From UBA1231 sp045652765 (lineage in GTDB: Bacteria; Bacillota_I; Bacilli_A; ML615J-28; CAG-313), in contig JAZOLG010000051.1 of the NCBI GenBank assembly GCA_045652765.1, positions 1 through 64,000 of the forward strand: a stretch of DNA of 64,000 nucleotides. The letters are read 5' to 3'. Below the pieces are notes generated by a model that was given only the letters and a program-made list of their open reading frames with translations, had not been told where the DNA came from and ran no database searches. The translations under genes were made by a program, and so were the position numbers. Positions 43,615 through 53,461 of this stretch are shown piece after piece; position 1 is the stretch's first letter, and the number at the start of each line of letters is the position of its first letter.

Positions 43615-45024
43615 ATGGAAAAAGTTAAAAAGCAGTATGGTCTATGGACTGGTATGGCAATGGTTATTGGAATCGTTATTGGTTCTGGTGTATTCTTAAA
43701 AGCAGGTGGTGTATTACAACTATCAGGTGGTGATTTAAAGATGTCCCTTCTTGCCTGGTTAGTTGGTGGATTAATCATGATTGCTTCTGGATTTTGTTTT
43801 GCGGTTTTCGCAACTCGTATTACAAAGTATAATGGTGTTATTGACTATGTAGAAACAGCTACTAATAAACGTATAGGATATCATCTTGCATGGCTAGTAA
43901 CAACATTCTATTATCCAATTGTTGCATCTATTGTTTCATTATTTGCGGGAAGTTATTTTTTCAAACTTGTTGGTTTGAATATTGGTTTAACAGATTGGCA
44001 AAATTTCTTATTTGCTTTCGTTATATTAATATTATTTGTTGCATTAAATTATTTATCACCAATGTTATCATCTAAATTTCAAGTTTCTGCAACTGTTATT
44101 AAGTTAATTCCTATTGGAATAATTGCAGTAGCTGGTTTATTTGCATCATTAATTGTTGGTGGAAATTTTGGTATTATTAATGCAATTAAAGATCCAGCTG
44201 TTGGATTTCAATTAAACTTTGGTGAAGCAGTTAAGAAAACTGCGTTTGCATATGAAGGTTGGGTTTGTGCTACGGCTATTAATGCTGAACTTAAAGATTC
44301 AAAGAAAAATTTACCTAAAGCTTTAGTATTTGGTACTATTGCAATTTTAGTATTTTATATTATTTACTATATTGGCTTATCTGCATTCTTAGGTAATGGT
44401 GGAACTATTCTTCAAGATGCTAATGCTCCGATTGCTGTATTCGAATCATTAATGGGAAAAATTGGTGGTGCGTTCTTTACATTCTTTATTATGATTTCAT
44501 GTTTAGGAACTGTTAATGGTGTAGCAATTAGTTGTTGTCGTGGAATGTATACTATGAGTTGTCGTGGACAAGGTATTATGCCAGAACAATTTTCAAAACT
44601 AGGTAAAAATCAAAGTGTTTCTTTATTATCATGTTTATATGGTTTATTCTGCATGATTTTAATGCTTGGTGTTTGGTATCTTGCAATGCATGGAGTTTGG
44701 CTATTTAAATATCTTGGTAGTATGGATGAAATAGTTTGTGCAATCATCTATGGTGTTTATATTACAATGTATGTTTATATTATTCGTAACTTTAAATATG
44801 AAAGTACATTAAAACGATATGTTATGCCAATTATTGCAATTATTGGATCATTATTCTTTGTAATTTGTGGTACTGGTATTTATCAATTAGTATTTACAGG
44901 TAGTATGGAAAGTTTAAAAGCATTTGGTGTATTTATGATTTTATTTGCTATTTTAATGGCTCCATCACTATTATTTTATAATCCAAATGGTAAAGAAATT
45001 ATTACTGGTGAATTTGAGGTTTAG
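43615..45024 (+). CDS. APC family amino acid permease
   Basis: A 469-residue membrane protein with about 12 helices. The N-terminal GMAMVIGIVIGSGVFLKAGG is the typical APC helix 1 with its unwound GSG, and FAYEGWVCATAINAELKDSKKNLPKAL is the helix 6 region. It carries an amino acid, probably with a cation or by exchange; the substrate cannot be read from sequence. Site GAAGGAGAAAG. It is a single-gene unit with its own promoter and terminator. Confidence 0.92.
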   Translation: MEKVKKQYGLWTGMAMVIGIVIGSGVFLKAGGVLQLSGGDLKMSLLAWLVGGLIMIASGFCFAVFATRITKYNGVIDYVETATNKRIGYHLAWLVTTFYYPIVASIVSLFAGSYFFKLVGLNIGLTDWQNFLFAFVILILFVALNYLSPMLSSKFQVSATVIKLIPIGIIAVAGLFASLIVGGNFGIINAIKDPAVGFQLNFGEAVKKTAFAYEGWVCATAINAELKDSKKNLPKALVFGTIAILVFYIIYYIGLSAFLGNGGTILQDANAPIAVFESLMGKIGGAFFTFFIMISCLGTVNGVAISCCRGMYTMSCRGQGIMPEQFSKLGKNQSVSLLSCLYGLFCMILMLGVWYLAMHGVWLFKYLGSMDEIVCAIIYGVYITMYVYIIRNFKYESTLKRYVMPIIAIIGSLFFVICGTGIYQLVFTGSMESLKAFGVFMILFAILMAPSLLFYNPNGKEIITGEFEV

Positions 45025-45046
45025 ACTTTTGTCTAAACCTTTTTTA
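45017..45046 (+). terminator. Terminator after the permease gene
   Basis: AGGTTTAGAC-TTTT-GTCTAAACCT, a perfect 10 bp stem, then T5. The permease stop codon is in the left arm. Confidence 0.92.
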
Positions 45047-45052
45047 TATAAT

Positions 45053-45081
45053 TAGACATTTTTCGAAAAAAGTGATATAAT
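45053..45081 (+). promoter_or_regulatory. Promoter of the Na/Pi cotransporter gene
   Basis: TAGACA (45053-45058), 17 bp, TGA, TATAAT (45076-45081). Confidence 0.78.
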
Positions 45082-45128
45082 AAAAGCAATGTATGTTATA
45101 GTGATTTATATTAATTTTTGGAGGGTTT

Positions 45129-46847
45129 ATGACATTATACATTATTGAAACAATACTATTTATGATTGCTGCTATTGGAGCATTATTGATTGGTTTTGAA
45201 ATGTTAAGTAATGGTATTACAATGATTTTCCATACACAACTAAAAAAACTTTTTAATAAAACTTCAAATAGTCCAATAATTGGTGTTTTAATAGGTGCTG
45301 CAGCAACTGCAATTGTTCAGTCATCTGGCGCTACAACAATCATGGTTGTAGGTTTTGTTAATACTGGAATAATGAATCTTTTCCAAGCAACAGCAATGAT
45401 TATGGGTGCAAACATTGGTACAACAATTACAGCACAAATTGCATCACTTAGTGGTGGAGCTGGTTTTGACTTTGGAGCAATGGCTCTGGGATTAACTGGT
45501 ATAGGTGCTTTAATTACAATGTTTACAAAAAACGAGAAGGTAAAATCAATTGGTAATTTACTTGCTGGCCTTGGACTTTTATTCTTAGGTTTAGAATGTA
45601 TGTCTATTGCAATAGGCAAAACTTATAATGGTAATCCGGTTATTAAAGATGCTATTAAAAATATTTTGGCAAGCCCATTTGTAAGTGAAGGATTCTTTGC
45701 TCCTATCATTTTATTTGTCCTTGGTATTGTACTTACAGGTATTACTCAATCTTCCTCACTTATCACATCAATTGTTATTACGTTTGTTGCGAATGGTATT
45801 TATATTGGTGCCGGTAAAGATGCAACATCTCTAAATAATAATGTATTATTCTTAATTTTAGGTTCTAATATTGGATCATGTGTAACAGCACTTTTATCTT
45901 CAATGGGTGCATCAAAGAATGCTAAACGTGCAAGTATAATTCATATTTTATTTAATACTTTTGGTTCAATCTTATTCATGATCATATTATTATTAATTCC
46001 AAACCTAATGGAAAAGACACTTGTTAAATGGTTTGCTTCTCCTGGTTCACAAATAGCGATGTTCCATACATTCTTTAATACATTATGTACAATTTTATTC
46101 TTACCATTTATCAAAGTATTTGTTAAACTTGCAACTATGCTTGTTAAAGAAAAAGAAGAAGTAAATGAAGGTCCATCACTAGTATTTGTCGATGAACGTA
46201 TTTTATCTACACCATCAGTTGCGGTTCATCAAGTAAGAAAAGAACTTGGACTTATGTATTCTAAAGCAATGAACATTTTAAATATGTCACTTGATGGTTT
46301 CCTAAATAAAGATGTTTCTTTAAGGGCTGAAGTCGACAAAGTTAATGAAGAACTAGAAGTAACTAATAAACTTGTTATCGAGTATATTGTTAAACTTACT
46401 TCTCAACAACTAGCACTTGAAGATGAATCAACAATTACATCATTCCATAGAACACTTAACGATATCTTACGTATTGGTGAAATTGCTGAAAACATTTGTA
46501 AGTATACTAAACAAACAATTACAAATGAATTGGTATTTTCACCGAATGTAATGTTACATATTGGTTTTATGAAAAATAAAGTTAATGCTTTATATGAAAA
46601 ATCAGATGAAGTATTCTTAACTAAAAATATTGATAAGATTAAAGAAGCAGATGTTATTGAAGAAGAAATTGACTTGATGCGTAAACAATTAATCGAAGAT
46701 CATATGGATCGTTTAAAGAAAAATGAATGTAGTCCACAAAATAGTGGAGTCTATGTTAACTTAGTTAACAATATGGAAAGAGCTGCTGACCATATGGTTT
46801 ATATTGCATATTCTGTTAAAGAAGCAAAAGAACAATTTCATAAGTAA
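45129..46847 (+). CDS. Na/Pi cotransporter family protein with PhoU-like domain
   Basis: The first 340 residues hold two inverted Na_Pi_cotrans repeats, each with its QSS motif (IVQSSGATT and ITQSSSLIT). The remaining 210 residues form a PhoU-like helical bundle. Such proteins move phosphate with sodium, and the PhoU part probably senses or controls flux. The 572-residue length is typical of the fused bacterial form. Site TTGGAGGG before the ATG. Confidence 0.93.
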   Translation: MTLYIIETILFMIAAIGALLIGFEMLSNGITMIFHTQLKKLFNKTSNSPIIGVLIGAAATAIVQSSGATTIMVVGFVNTGIMNLFQATAMIMGANIGTTITAQIASLSGGAGFDFGAMALGLTGIGALITMFTKNEKVKSIGNLLAGLGLLFLGLECMSIAIGKTYNGNPVIKDAIKNILASPFVSEGFFAPIILFVLGIVLTGITQSSSLITSIVITFVANGIYIGAGKDATSLNNNVLFLILGSNIGSCVTALLSSMGASKNAKRASIIHILFNTFGSILFMIILLLIPNLMEKTLVKWFASPGSQIAMFHTFFNTLCTILFLPFIKVFVKLATMLVKEKEEVNEGPSLVFVDERILSTPSVAVHQVRKELGLMYSKAMNILNMSLDGFLNKDVSLRAEVDKVNEELEVTNKLVIEYIVKLTSQQLALEDESTITSFHRTLNDILRIGEIAENICKYTKQTITNELVFSPNVMLHIGFMKNKVNALYEKSDEVFLTKNIDKIKEADVIEEEIDLMRKQLIEDHMDRLKKNECSPQNSGVYVNLVNNMERAADHMVYIAYSVKEAKEQFHK

Positions 46848-46852
46848 AAAAT

Positions 46853-46886
46853 AAACTACTGATTAAAAAAAATCAGTAGTTTTTTA
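46853..46886 (+). terminator. Terminator after the Na/Pi cotransporter gene
   Basis: AAACTACTGATT and AATCAGTAGTTT pair perfectly over six A, followed by T. Confidence 0.92.
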
Positions 46887-46893
46887 TTTCTAT

Positions 46894-46922
46894 TTGTATA
46901 ATTAGAAAGATTGTGATATAAT
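46894..46922 (+). promoter_or_regulatory. Promoter of the TPR-phosphatase-pyrophosphatase unit
   Basis: TTGTAT (46894-46899), 17 bp, TGA, TATAAT (46917-46922). Confidence 0.78.
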
Positions 46923-46950
46923 AATTGTAAAGTAACATATGAGGTATATT

Positions 46951-48036
46951 ATGAACAATAATTTTGAGGAAATATTAATAAAAGCTAAAGAACTAGAAAA
47001 AATTGAAGATTTTGAAGTAGCAGTAAATTATCGTGATTTTGAAATGGCTATTACATCAATTGCTAGTAGTTATAAAATTGATGAAGAATTACAATTAAAT
47101 TTAATAAATGAAATTGAAAAAACACTTGAAGAAAACGATAAATTAGCATTTATTTTATTTTTTGTTTTATTTACAATGGCAAGACGTCAAAACTTTGGTA
47201 ATATATATGATTTAGTTAATCAATATGAAAAATACTTTACAAAGTATGAAATTATTAATCATATTAGATTAATGGCTGCACTTGTCAAACTTACTAATAC
47301 AAAAAAGATTTATCGTGAAATTTTAAAGGCAAAAATACTTTTAGAAAAGAAATCACCTAATTCTAATTTTGCAAATCATGTTGGTTTCTTAAATGCTTTT
47401 TGTAGTTTAATTTGTAAATATTTTGAATATGAACTGGACGAAAGAAAAGATCAAGATAATAAAAAACTATTAGAACTTAGTTTAATATGTATTAATAAGG
47501 CAATCAAACTAGAAACAAGTGAAAAAGGCATTGATAATGTTTATAATAAATTTTATTTAAACCGTGGCCGCGTATTAATTTTACTTGGGCAATACGCAAA
47601 AGGTGAAGATGATATTTTAAAATCAATTGAACTTTTACCATATTCAGTTGATCGTGATTCTAAGATCAATGAATATAATCAATATCTTGTAAAATCTTCA
47701 ATCATTCATGCATATGATTTAAACGAAACAAAAGTTGAAGACTTAGATAGAATAAAGGTAAGTAACTATAAATCAATTGCGTTAATGACAACTTTACTGG
47801 GATTTTTATTAGGTACTATTAATATTTTTACAACAATAACTGATCGTTTTACATTACTTGCTTTAATGCTTGGTTATTGTGGTTTATTATTAGTTTTAGT
47901 GGGAACCATTCTTTTAGGTTTTTCGTTAAACTTTAAAGAACATAAAAAACGTTTATATATATATGATGTTTTAATTATTTTATTAGGTGCTTTGATTTTT
48001 GTTGGGACAATGATTTTAATTAATTGGGGAAGATAA
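46951..48036 (+). CDS. Helical repeat (TPR-like) protein with C-terminal membrane helices
   Basis: I do not recognise a named family. The first 260 residues are all-helical with TPR-like segments (YLNRGRVLILLGQYAKGEDDI), and residues about 275-360 contain three membrane helices. The soluble part should face the cytoplasm. I start at ATG 46951 because the upstream in-frame ATG at 46939 overlaps the GAGG site. It lies one base before a PP2C-type phosphatase, so the two may work together in membrane-linked signalling; that is inference. Confidence 0.78.
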   Translation: MNNNFEEILIKAKELEKIEDFEVAVNYRDFEMAITSIASSYKIDEELQLNLINEIEKTLEENDKLAFILFFVLFTMARRQNFGNIYDLVNQYEKYFTKYEIINHIRLMAALVKLTNTKKIYREILKAKILLEKKSPNSNFANHVGFLNAFCSLICKYFEYELDERKDQDNKKLLELSLICINKAIKLETSEKGIDNVYNKFYLNRGRVLILLGQYAKGEDDILKSIELLPYSVDRDSKINEYNQYLVKSSIIHAYDLNETKVEDLDRIKVSNYKSIALMTTLLGFLLGTINIFTTITDRFTLLALMLGYCGLLLVLVGTILLGFSLNFKEHKKRLYIYDVLIILLGALIFVGTMILINWGR

Positions 48037-48037
48037 T

Positions 48038-48841
48038 ATGAAAATAACTGCTAAAACAAGAAAATCTCATTATTGGAATGAAGATCGATTTGTCTTAGGA
48101 AAAGATTACTTTATGGTAATCGATGGCGCAACGCCACTTATTAAAACTAATAATTTTAATGAAGCTTGTTGGCTTGTTAATTTTATTAAACAAAATATTA
48201 ATGAATTAGATGGTTCGATAAAAGAACGTTTAAATGTTTTATCGCGTGAAGGATTTAATAAACTTCCAGTTAAAATTAAGGAAGAAGATTATCTTCCATC
48301 CGCAAGCCTTTCGTATGTTGAAATTAAAGATGACAAATTTGTTGCTTATACTCTAGGTGATTGTGAAGTTACATTTGTTTTAAAAGATGGTAAAATTATA
48401 AGATGCTTTGAAACAGATCTTCAAAAACTTGATGATGTTTCAATAAAAGAATTAGTTTATCATGCGAAAGAAAAAAATATTCATGTTGTTGAGGCAAGAC
48501 CTTATATTAAAGAGACATTATTAAAACACCGCAAGATGATTAATAAACCCAATGGTTATAGAGCTTTTTCTTTAACATATGAACCAAAAATTGAACCATA
48601 CGTTTATGAAATAAGAAAAGATGATGTAAAAGAAATATATATATATTCAGATGGTTTTTCTCAAAGTTTTGAACATTTAAATATTTATAGTAGTCATAAA
48701 GAAATGTTTTCTAAAAGTCTTAATTTAGATGAAGAAATTAAAAAAATTAAAGAACAAGCTTTTATGGATAAATATTGTGATAAATATCCAAGACTTAAAA
48801 AAATCGATGATATTACAGTTATTAAAATTGAAATTGAATAA
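48038..48841 (+). CDS. PP2C-like (PPM) serine/threonine phosphatase
   Basis: This 267-residue protein keeps the metal-binding motifs of the PPM fold in order: WNEDRF, MVIDGAT, TLGDCEV, YSDGFSQ and IDDITV. It is a compact, divergent version of the family and has no obvious regulatory domain. No kinase partner is in the window. It starts one base after the TPR/membrane gene and lies 11 nt before the pyrophosphatase gene. Confidence 0.82.
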   Translation: MKITAKTRKSHYWNEDRFVLGKDYFMVIDGATPLIKTNNFNEACWLVNFIKQNINELDGSIKERLNVLSREGFNKLPVKIKEEDYLPSASLSYVEIKDDKFVAYTLGDCEVTFVLKDGKIIRCFETDLQKLDDVSIKELVYHAKEKNIHVVEARPYIKETLLKHRKMINKPNGYRAFSLTYEPKIEPYVYEIRKDDVKEIYIYSDGFSQSFEHLNIYSSHKEMFSKSLNLDEEIKKIKEQAFMDKYCDKYPRLKKIDDITVIKIEIE

Positions 48842-48852
48842 AGGAGGTATAT

Positions 48853-49383
48853 ATGAATATTTGGCACGATTTAGATTTAAAAAGAATAACACCAGAAGAA
48901 TTTATAGTTTGTATTGAAATATCTAAGAATAGTAAAATGAAATATGAACTTGATAAAGAAACTGGTAGACTCATTCTTGATAGAGTGCTTTTTACTTCAA
49001 CTCATTATCCTGCAAATTATGGTTTTATACCAAAAACTTATGCCGGCGATGATGATCCACTTGATGTGTTAGTGCTTTGCCAAGCAGAAATTATTCCACT
49101 TTGTCTTGTAAAATGTCGACCAATTGGTGTAATTAAAATGATTGATAATGATCAAGTAGATGAAAAAGTTATTGCTGTACCTGTTGGTGATCCATCATGG
49201 AATAGTTACAAAAACATTGATGAATTACCTGAACACATTTTAGATGAAATGCGACATTTCTTTGGTGTATATAAACAACTAGAGGGAAAAACGACATCAA
49301 TTGTCGAAACTAGAGGACCAATTGAGGCCGAAAGAATTATTTCATCAGCAATTCAAAGATATCAAGAAACATTTAGAAAATAG
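48853..49383 (+). CDS. ppa: Family I inorganic pyrophosphatase
   Basis: Soluble family I pyrophosphatase, 176 residues, hydrolysing pyrophosphate from biosynthesis. Visible marks are the start NIWHDL, YELDKETG, HYPANYGFIP, and the metal site GDDDPLDVLV. Many Bacillota use the family II enzyme instead, so this is a mild lineage hint. Site AAAGGAGGTATAT. Confidence 0.95.
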   Translation: MNIWHDLDLKRITPEEFIVCIEISKNSKMKYELDKETGRLILDRVLFTSTHYPANYGFIPKTYAGDDDPLDVLVLCQAEIIPLCLVKCRPIGVIKMIDNDQVDEKVIAVPVGDPSWNSYKNIDELPEHILDEMRHFFGVYKQLEGKTTSIVETRGPIEAERIISSAIQRYQETFRK

Positions 49384-49391
49384 GAGTTTTT

Positions 49392-51398
49392 ATGAAACAC
49401 ATATGGAAATTTATTGTAATTAGTTTGTTTTACTTCTTATTAACCTGCTGTAATCAACCAAAACAAGATGTTTACTACAAAGTATATTTAAATATACAAG
49501 AACCACAATTATTTGAATCTTATGCCTTCCAAGAATATTACGAAGTTAAAGAAGATGAAAGCTTTATTTTGCCTGTTTTAAATAGTTCTGATATTGTAAA
49601 CTTATATCAAGAAACTTCTAGTGAAAATATTAAGGAATTAATTCAAACTACGTATATGATTAATTATAGTGGATGGTTTGATGAACAAAATAATCTATTA
49701 AATAATGAAGTGGTTATTACTGAAGATACACAAATAACTTTAGGATATTCTTATACAACAGAAACAAAAAAAGTTAAGTTTAATTTAAATGACGGTTTAC
49801 TTAATGAACTTCCAAGTATCAATGACGGTAAATTAGTTTTACCTGATGCTGTAAAAGAAAATAGTATTTTCCAAGGCTGGTATACTAATGCAAGTTTTAT
49901 TAGTGATAAACAAGTAGAAATTGATTTTAATGAATTTGATAAACAATTAAATTTATATGCGAAATTTACGATTGATCCAGAATATGTTATTAATTTAATA
50001 AGTCAATTACCTGATAGTCCAATGATTGATGATATCGAACAAATTAAACTAGTTCAAAGAGAATACAATCGTCTAGGATTAAGTGACCGAGAAAAAATTA
50101 CTAATTATGCTAAATTAAAAGGTTTATATCAAAAATTAAGTGATTTAGAACTTGCGAAAGAGTTTTACGATAAAATTAATGATTTATATGCTCAAGAAGT
50201 AACTGTTAACTTAAGAGATGATATTGAAGAAATAGAGGAATTATTAACTCAAATAACTGATGAACATTATTTGTTAATGCCACAAATTGATTTAAATCGA
50301 TTCTACGAAATTATCGAAGAAATTGAGGCAATATTAGTTATATATCAAGAAGATGCTAAAGCTTTTGATAAAGCAGTTATTAGTATTCCAATTTTTATGG
50401 AACAATACTATGAACAAGAAATCAAAATCTTATATGAAAATTATCAAACATTTGATGATACTTTAAAAGCTATTATTACTTCAACCCATAAGTTAAATCG
50501 TTTATATCAAAATTTATTAGAAATGGAAGCAAGTGATGAAACTATTTATTATTTAAATCCAGAAACTACTAAAGTTGCATATTTATCGAAAGAACAATTA
50601 TGTGAAGGATTCTTTACTGATTTCTATTATTATATTGTTTCATATCATGGCACAAGTCATCTTGAAAAAAATAATTTATATGATGTTTACGACTTTGTTG
50701 AATTATCGCAAGATTTTACTGGTGCAGGTGCAAACAATTTATATGGTATTGGTAATATTGCGGGTAGATATTTATTAGAAAAAGATATTAATGGTATTTT
50801 AGAAAATCAAACTGATAATGCCTTCTTTGGTTTTTGTTATCAAAATGGAATGTATAAAGATGTTTTGCCATTCTTTATTAATTTCTTTGCATATTGGCGT
50901 ATAGACGAAAAATATGCAAATACTTCAAATTATGGTGCTGATATATTTGCTGAAAGTTGGGCACCAACTGTAGATATTGCTAAATTCTTCTATTATAATG
51001 AAGAAACTTCATATGTAAAAACAGAACGTATGATTGATTGTTTAACTAATACAGCATCAGTTGTTTATGGATTAGAAGATGACATTTTAAATATTAGAAT
51101 GCGTGGATATAAATTTATGGGTTGGTATGATAATCCAGAGTTTAGTGGTAGTCCAATTACTGATTTATCAAAATATTCAAAAGTATATGCTAAGTGGGAA
51201 ATTGATGAACAACAACAAGCCCAAGATGCCGCAAACTTAGTTGATGTTTATATTTATAATCTTACAACTAAAAAGGCCGTAGTTAATGTAACAACTGTTA
51301 CTTATGTTAAAAATATGTATAATAATTTAACAGAATATGGCAAATCGCTTGTTAAAAACTATTCAACTTTACAAGAATATATTAGAAATAACCAATAA
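49392..51398 (+). CDS. Lipoprotein with InlB-type repeats
   Basis: A 668-residue lipoprotein; lipobox LLTCC puts the modified Cys at 19 or 20. Two segments match the InlB B-repeat (Listeria-Bacteroides repeat): one near residue 135-195 (FNLNDG..FQGWYTNASF..LYAKF) and one near 575-610 (GYKFMGWYDNPEFSGSPITD..VYAKWE). The middle is helical and rich in Glu, Leu and Tyr. It is exposed at the cell surface; adhesion or interaction with other cells is possible but not shown. Site AGGAGT, 8 nt after ppa. Confidence 0.85.
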   Translation: MKHIWKFIVISLFYFLLTCCNQPKQDVYYKVYLNIQEPQLFESYAFQEYYEVKEDESFILPVLNSSDIVNLYQETSSENIKELIQTTYMINYSGWFDEQNNLLNNEVVITEDTQITLGYSYTTETKKVKFNLNDGLLNELPSINDGKLVLPDAVKENSIFQGWYTNASFISDKQVEIDFNEFDKQLNLYAKFTIDPEYVINLISQLPDSPMIDDIEQIKLVQREYNRLGLSDREKITNYAKLKGLYQKLSDLELAKEFYDKINDLYAQEVTVNLRDDIEEIEELLTQITDEHYLLMPQIDLNRFYEIIEEIEAILVIYQEDAKAFDKAVISIPIFMEQYYEQEIKILYENYQTFDDTLKAIITSTHKLNRLYQNLLEMEASDETIYYLNPETTKVAYLSKEQLCEGFFTDFYYYIVSYHGTSHLEKNNLYDVYDFVELSQDFTGAGANNLYGIGNIAGRYLLEKDINGILENQTDNAFFGFCYQNGMYKDVLPFFINFFAYWRIDEKYANTSNYGADIFAESWAPTVDIAKFFYYNEETSYVKTERMIDCLTNTASVVYGLEDDILNIRMRGYKFMGWYDNPEFSGSPITDLSKYSKVYAKWEIDEQQQAQDAANLVDVYIYNLTTKKAVVNVTTVTYVKNMYNNLTEYGKSLVKNYSTLQEYIRNNQ

Positions 51399-51405
51399 AA
51401 TTTGA

Positions 51406-51411
51406 TAAAAT
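51406..51411 (+). promoter_or_regulatory. Possible -10 before the small lipoprotein gene
   Basis: TGA followed by TAAAAT just after the previous stop. The -35 is weak. Without it the next gene would depend on the upstream promoter. Confidence 0.4.
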
Positions 51412-51439
51412 ATCGTTATCTTAATCAAGAGGTGATATA

Positions 51440-51982
51440 ATGAAAAAGCTATTTTTATTAATGCTATTATTTGTTCTAACAGGTTGTTTTAAGAGTACAC
51501 CATATGACCCTTGGGGCGAAGTATATGTTAAATCAAGTCCTTCAGTAGGTGATGCTGGTGTTGGCGAAGTTGTTGATTTTGAAACAAAATATAAACAATA
51601 TGACCTCAGTCAAAACCGAAGTATTCCAGCAACTATTGGAACAGGATATAAATATGGTGACCCTATTGGACCTTATTCTTCATTATATATTGCAGTTGTA
51701 TCTAATGAAGAAGAATTAAAAACTTATTCATATGAATATTACAATTTCAATAGTGTTATTTATGAATCAACAGTAGCACATGATGATTCTTTTTTAGTTA
51801 TTCCTTTTTATGATGACTTTTACCCTAAATATCATGAAGAACTAGAAATAGAAATTCCCGAGGATATTGCTAATGGTTACATATTAGTTCAACAACGTTG
51901 GGATCTAGAACGTCCAAATGGTATTCATATAAAAGTATATTTTGAAATCATTGATAACATTTTATATTTTAAAACAGAATAA
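51440..51982 (+). CDS. Small lipoprotein of unknown function
   Basis: This 180-residue lipoprotein has a textbook signal ending in LTGC (Cys 16). The mature part is acidic and rich in Tyr, with no family I recognise. Site AAGAGGTGATATA precedes the ATG. It follows the InlB-repeat lipoprotein and ends at a terminator, so the two may be co-expressed surface proteins. Confidence 0.8.
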   Translation: MKKLFLLMLLFVLTGCFKSTPYDPWGEVYVKSSPSVGDAGVGEVVDFETKYKQYDLSQNRSIPATIGTGYKYGDPIGPYSSLYIAVVSNEEELKTYSYEYYNFNSVIYESTVAHDDSFLVIPFYDDFYPKYHEELEIEIPEDIANGYILVQQRWDLERPNGIHIKVYFEIIDNILYFKTE

Positions 51983-52007
51983 GACGCTTTTGAAAAAGCG
52001 TCTTTTT
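51981..52007 (+). terminator. Terminator after the small lipoprotein gene
   Basis: AAGACGCTTTT-GA-AAAAGCGTCTT, 11 bp, followed by T. The left arm starts in the stop codon. Confidence 0.9.
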
Positions 52008-52035
52008 ACATTTAAATATAATATTATGTTATAAT
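52005..52035 (+). promoter_or_regulatory. Promoter of the beta-lactamase-fold gene
   Basis: TTTACA (52005-52010), 19 bp, TGT, TATAAT (52030-52035). The -35 overlaps the preceding terminator's T tract. Confidence 0.65.
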
Positions 52036-52051
52036 AAACTGAGGTGTTAAA

Positions 52052-53032
52052 ATGACAACATTTGAAAGATTAACCAAAAATATTATTGTTCATAAAGACC
52101 AAGGATATGCACTATATTATTATAACAATGGTGAAATACTAGAAAAAGTAAATGGTAAAGTAACTTGCGATAAAAGTTCTAACATTACCTTTGAAACTAA
52201 TTTTCGCTTAGCTTCTGTTTCTAAACAGTTTATTGCTTTTAGTATTATTAATTTAATTAAAGATAATAAAATTAGCTATGATACTAATATCTTAAGTTTA
52301 TATCCCGATTTACCAAATTATTTTAATAAAATAACAATAAAAAATTTACTTAATCATACATCAGGTATTTATGATTATGAAGATATGGATCATAAAGATG
52401 ATGACCCACAAGTACAAGATAAAGATATCTTAGACTTTTTAAAATCAACCAAGGAAACTTATTTCGAAGTAGGCACAAAATACAAATACAGTAATACTGC
52501 ATATATTTTACTTGGCTTAATTGTGGAATTAGTAAGCGGTGTCAATATAAATAATTATATTGAAACAGAAGTATTTAATAAAGCTAATATGCTAGCTTCA
52601 AAAGTAAATATTGAGGGAATAACAAAAATTGAAAATCGAGCGTATGGTCATTTACTGGATAAAAATAATAATTTGTTTGTAAAAGATCAATATTGGTGTA
52701 GCGCAACAATTGGTGATGGTGGTTTATATTCATCAGTTAATGATTTAAAAAAATGGTGTAAATATTTAGTATCAACATCTAATTTTCAAGACATGAAAAT
52801 ACCTAATTATATAAACGAAACAGAATATAATTTTTATGGATTGGGTATTAGAACAATAGATGTGGAAGGTAATTTAATACATTATCATTGTGGAGATACG
52901 ATTGGTACTAATACATTACTTCTTTTTTCTGAAGATTTGAATTTATGTTTAATTTTCTTAACTAATTTAGGCAATATTAATACAGAGATTATGAAAAATA
53001 ATTTAGTAGAAATAATAAAAGACAAGAGTTAA
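52052..53032 (+). CDS. Beta-lactamase/penicillin-binding fold serine hydrolase
   Basis: A 326-residue serine hydrolase of the beta-lactamase-related class C type. The catalytic S55-V-S-K58 (SxxK), YKYSNTAY (YxN) and YHCGDTIGT (third motif) are all present. There is no signal peptide, so it should be cytoplasmic, unlike true penicillin-binding proteins. Substrate unknown; esterase or D-peptidase activity is common in this family. A drug resistance role should not be assumed. Site GAGGTG. Confidence 0.88.
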   Translation: MTTFERLTKNIIVHKDQGYALYYYNNGEILEKVNGKVTCDKSSNITFETNFRLASVSKQFIAFSIINLIKDNKISYDTNILSLYPDLPNYFNKITIKNLLNHTSGIYDYEDMDHKDDDPQVQDKDILDFLKSTKETYFEVGTKYKYSNTAYILLGLIVELVSGVNINNYIETEVFNKANMLASKVNIEGITKIENRAYGHLLDKNNNLFVKDQYWCSATIGDGGLYSSVNDLKKWCKYLVSTSNFQDMKIPNYINETEYNFYGLGIRTIDVEGNLIHYHCGDTIGTNTLLLFSEDLNLCLIFLTNLGNINTEIMKNNLVEIIKDKS

Positions 53033-53043
53033 TCTTGTCTTTT
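53017..53043. terminator. Bidirectional terminator
   Basis: AAAAGACAAGA and TCTTGTCTTTT form a perfect 11 bp stem between the convergent hydrolase and DUF3021 genes. Its sequence echoes the whiA terminator (AAAAGACAAGCTA). Confidence 0.9.
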
Positions 53044-53461
53044 ATTCTTTACTAATTAATTTTTTATTTAATTTATTAGTTTTTATTTTTTCAGTAAAAT
53101 ATATAATTAACCAAATTAATAAGTAACCAATAACAAATACGATACTAAAAATTATAATTCCATCATTATTTAACCAATCATTAAGTAAATAGGTTATTAA
53201 ATAACACAAATATAAAAATAGCCCGTGAATAATAATTTGAAAACCTATACCTATTTTTTCTATTTGCCAAATAACTGAAGAAGCCGCAATTAAAAAAGCC
53301 ATAAGAGATGTAGATATAATACCTTTAAATAGATTAATTCCATCAATAGATTTTTCAACATTGCATAAGTATAGAATTAATATAATAATACTATAAACAA
53401 TTGGTCCAAATCCCATACATAGAAGTCCCCTCATTAAGAACTCTTTAACTATTTTTTTCAT
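53042..53461 (-). CDS. DUF3021 membrane protein
   Basis: This 139-residue protein has four membrane helices and the DUF3021 layout (short basic N terminus with FLMRGLL, IWLIIYF in the last helix, basic tail). It overlaps the upstream LytTR gene by one base (TAATG). LytTR-DUF3021 pairs are common in Bacillota; the membrane protein is thought to control its regulator, although the signal is unknown. Confidence 0.82.
   Translation of the reverse strand: MKKIVKEFLMRGLLCMGFGPIVYSIIILILYLCNVEKSIDGINLFKGIISTSLMAFLIAASSVIWQIEKIGIGFQIIIHGLFLYLCYLITYLLNDWLNNDGIIIFSIVFVIGYLLIWLIIYFTEKIKTNKLNKKLISKE

Noticed and set aside
52052..53032. A beta-lactamase resistance gene
   Set aside because: The fold and motifs match the broad class C-related hydrolases, but there is no signal peptide and no specific resistance signature.
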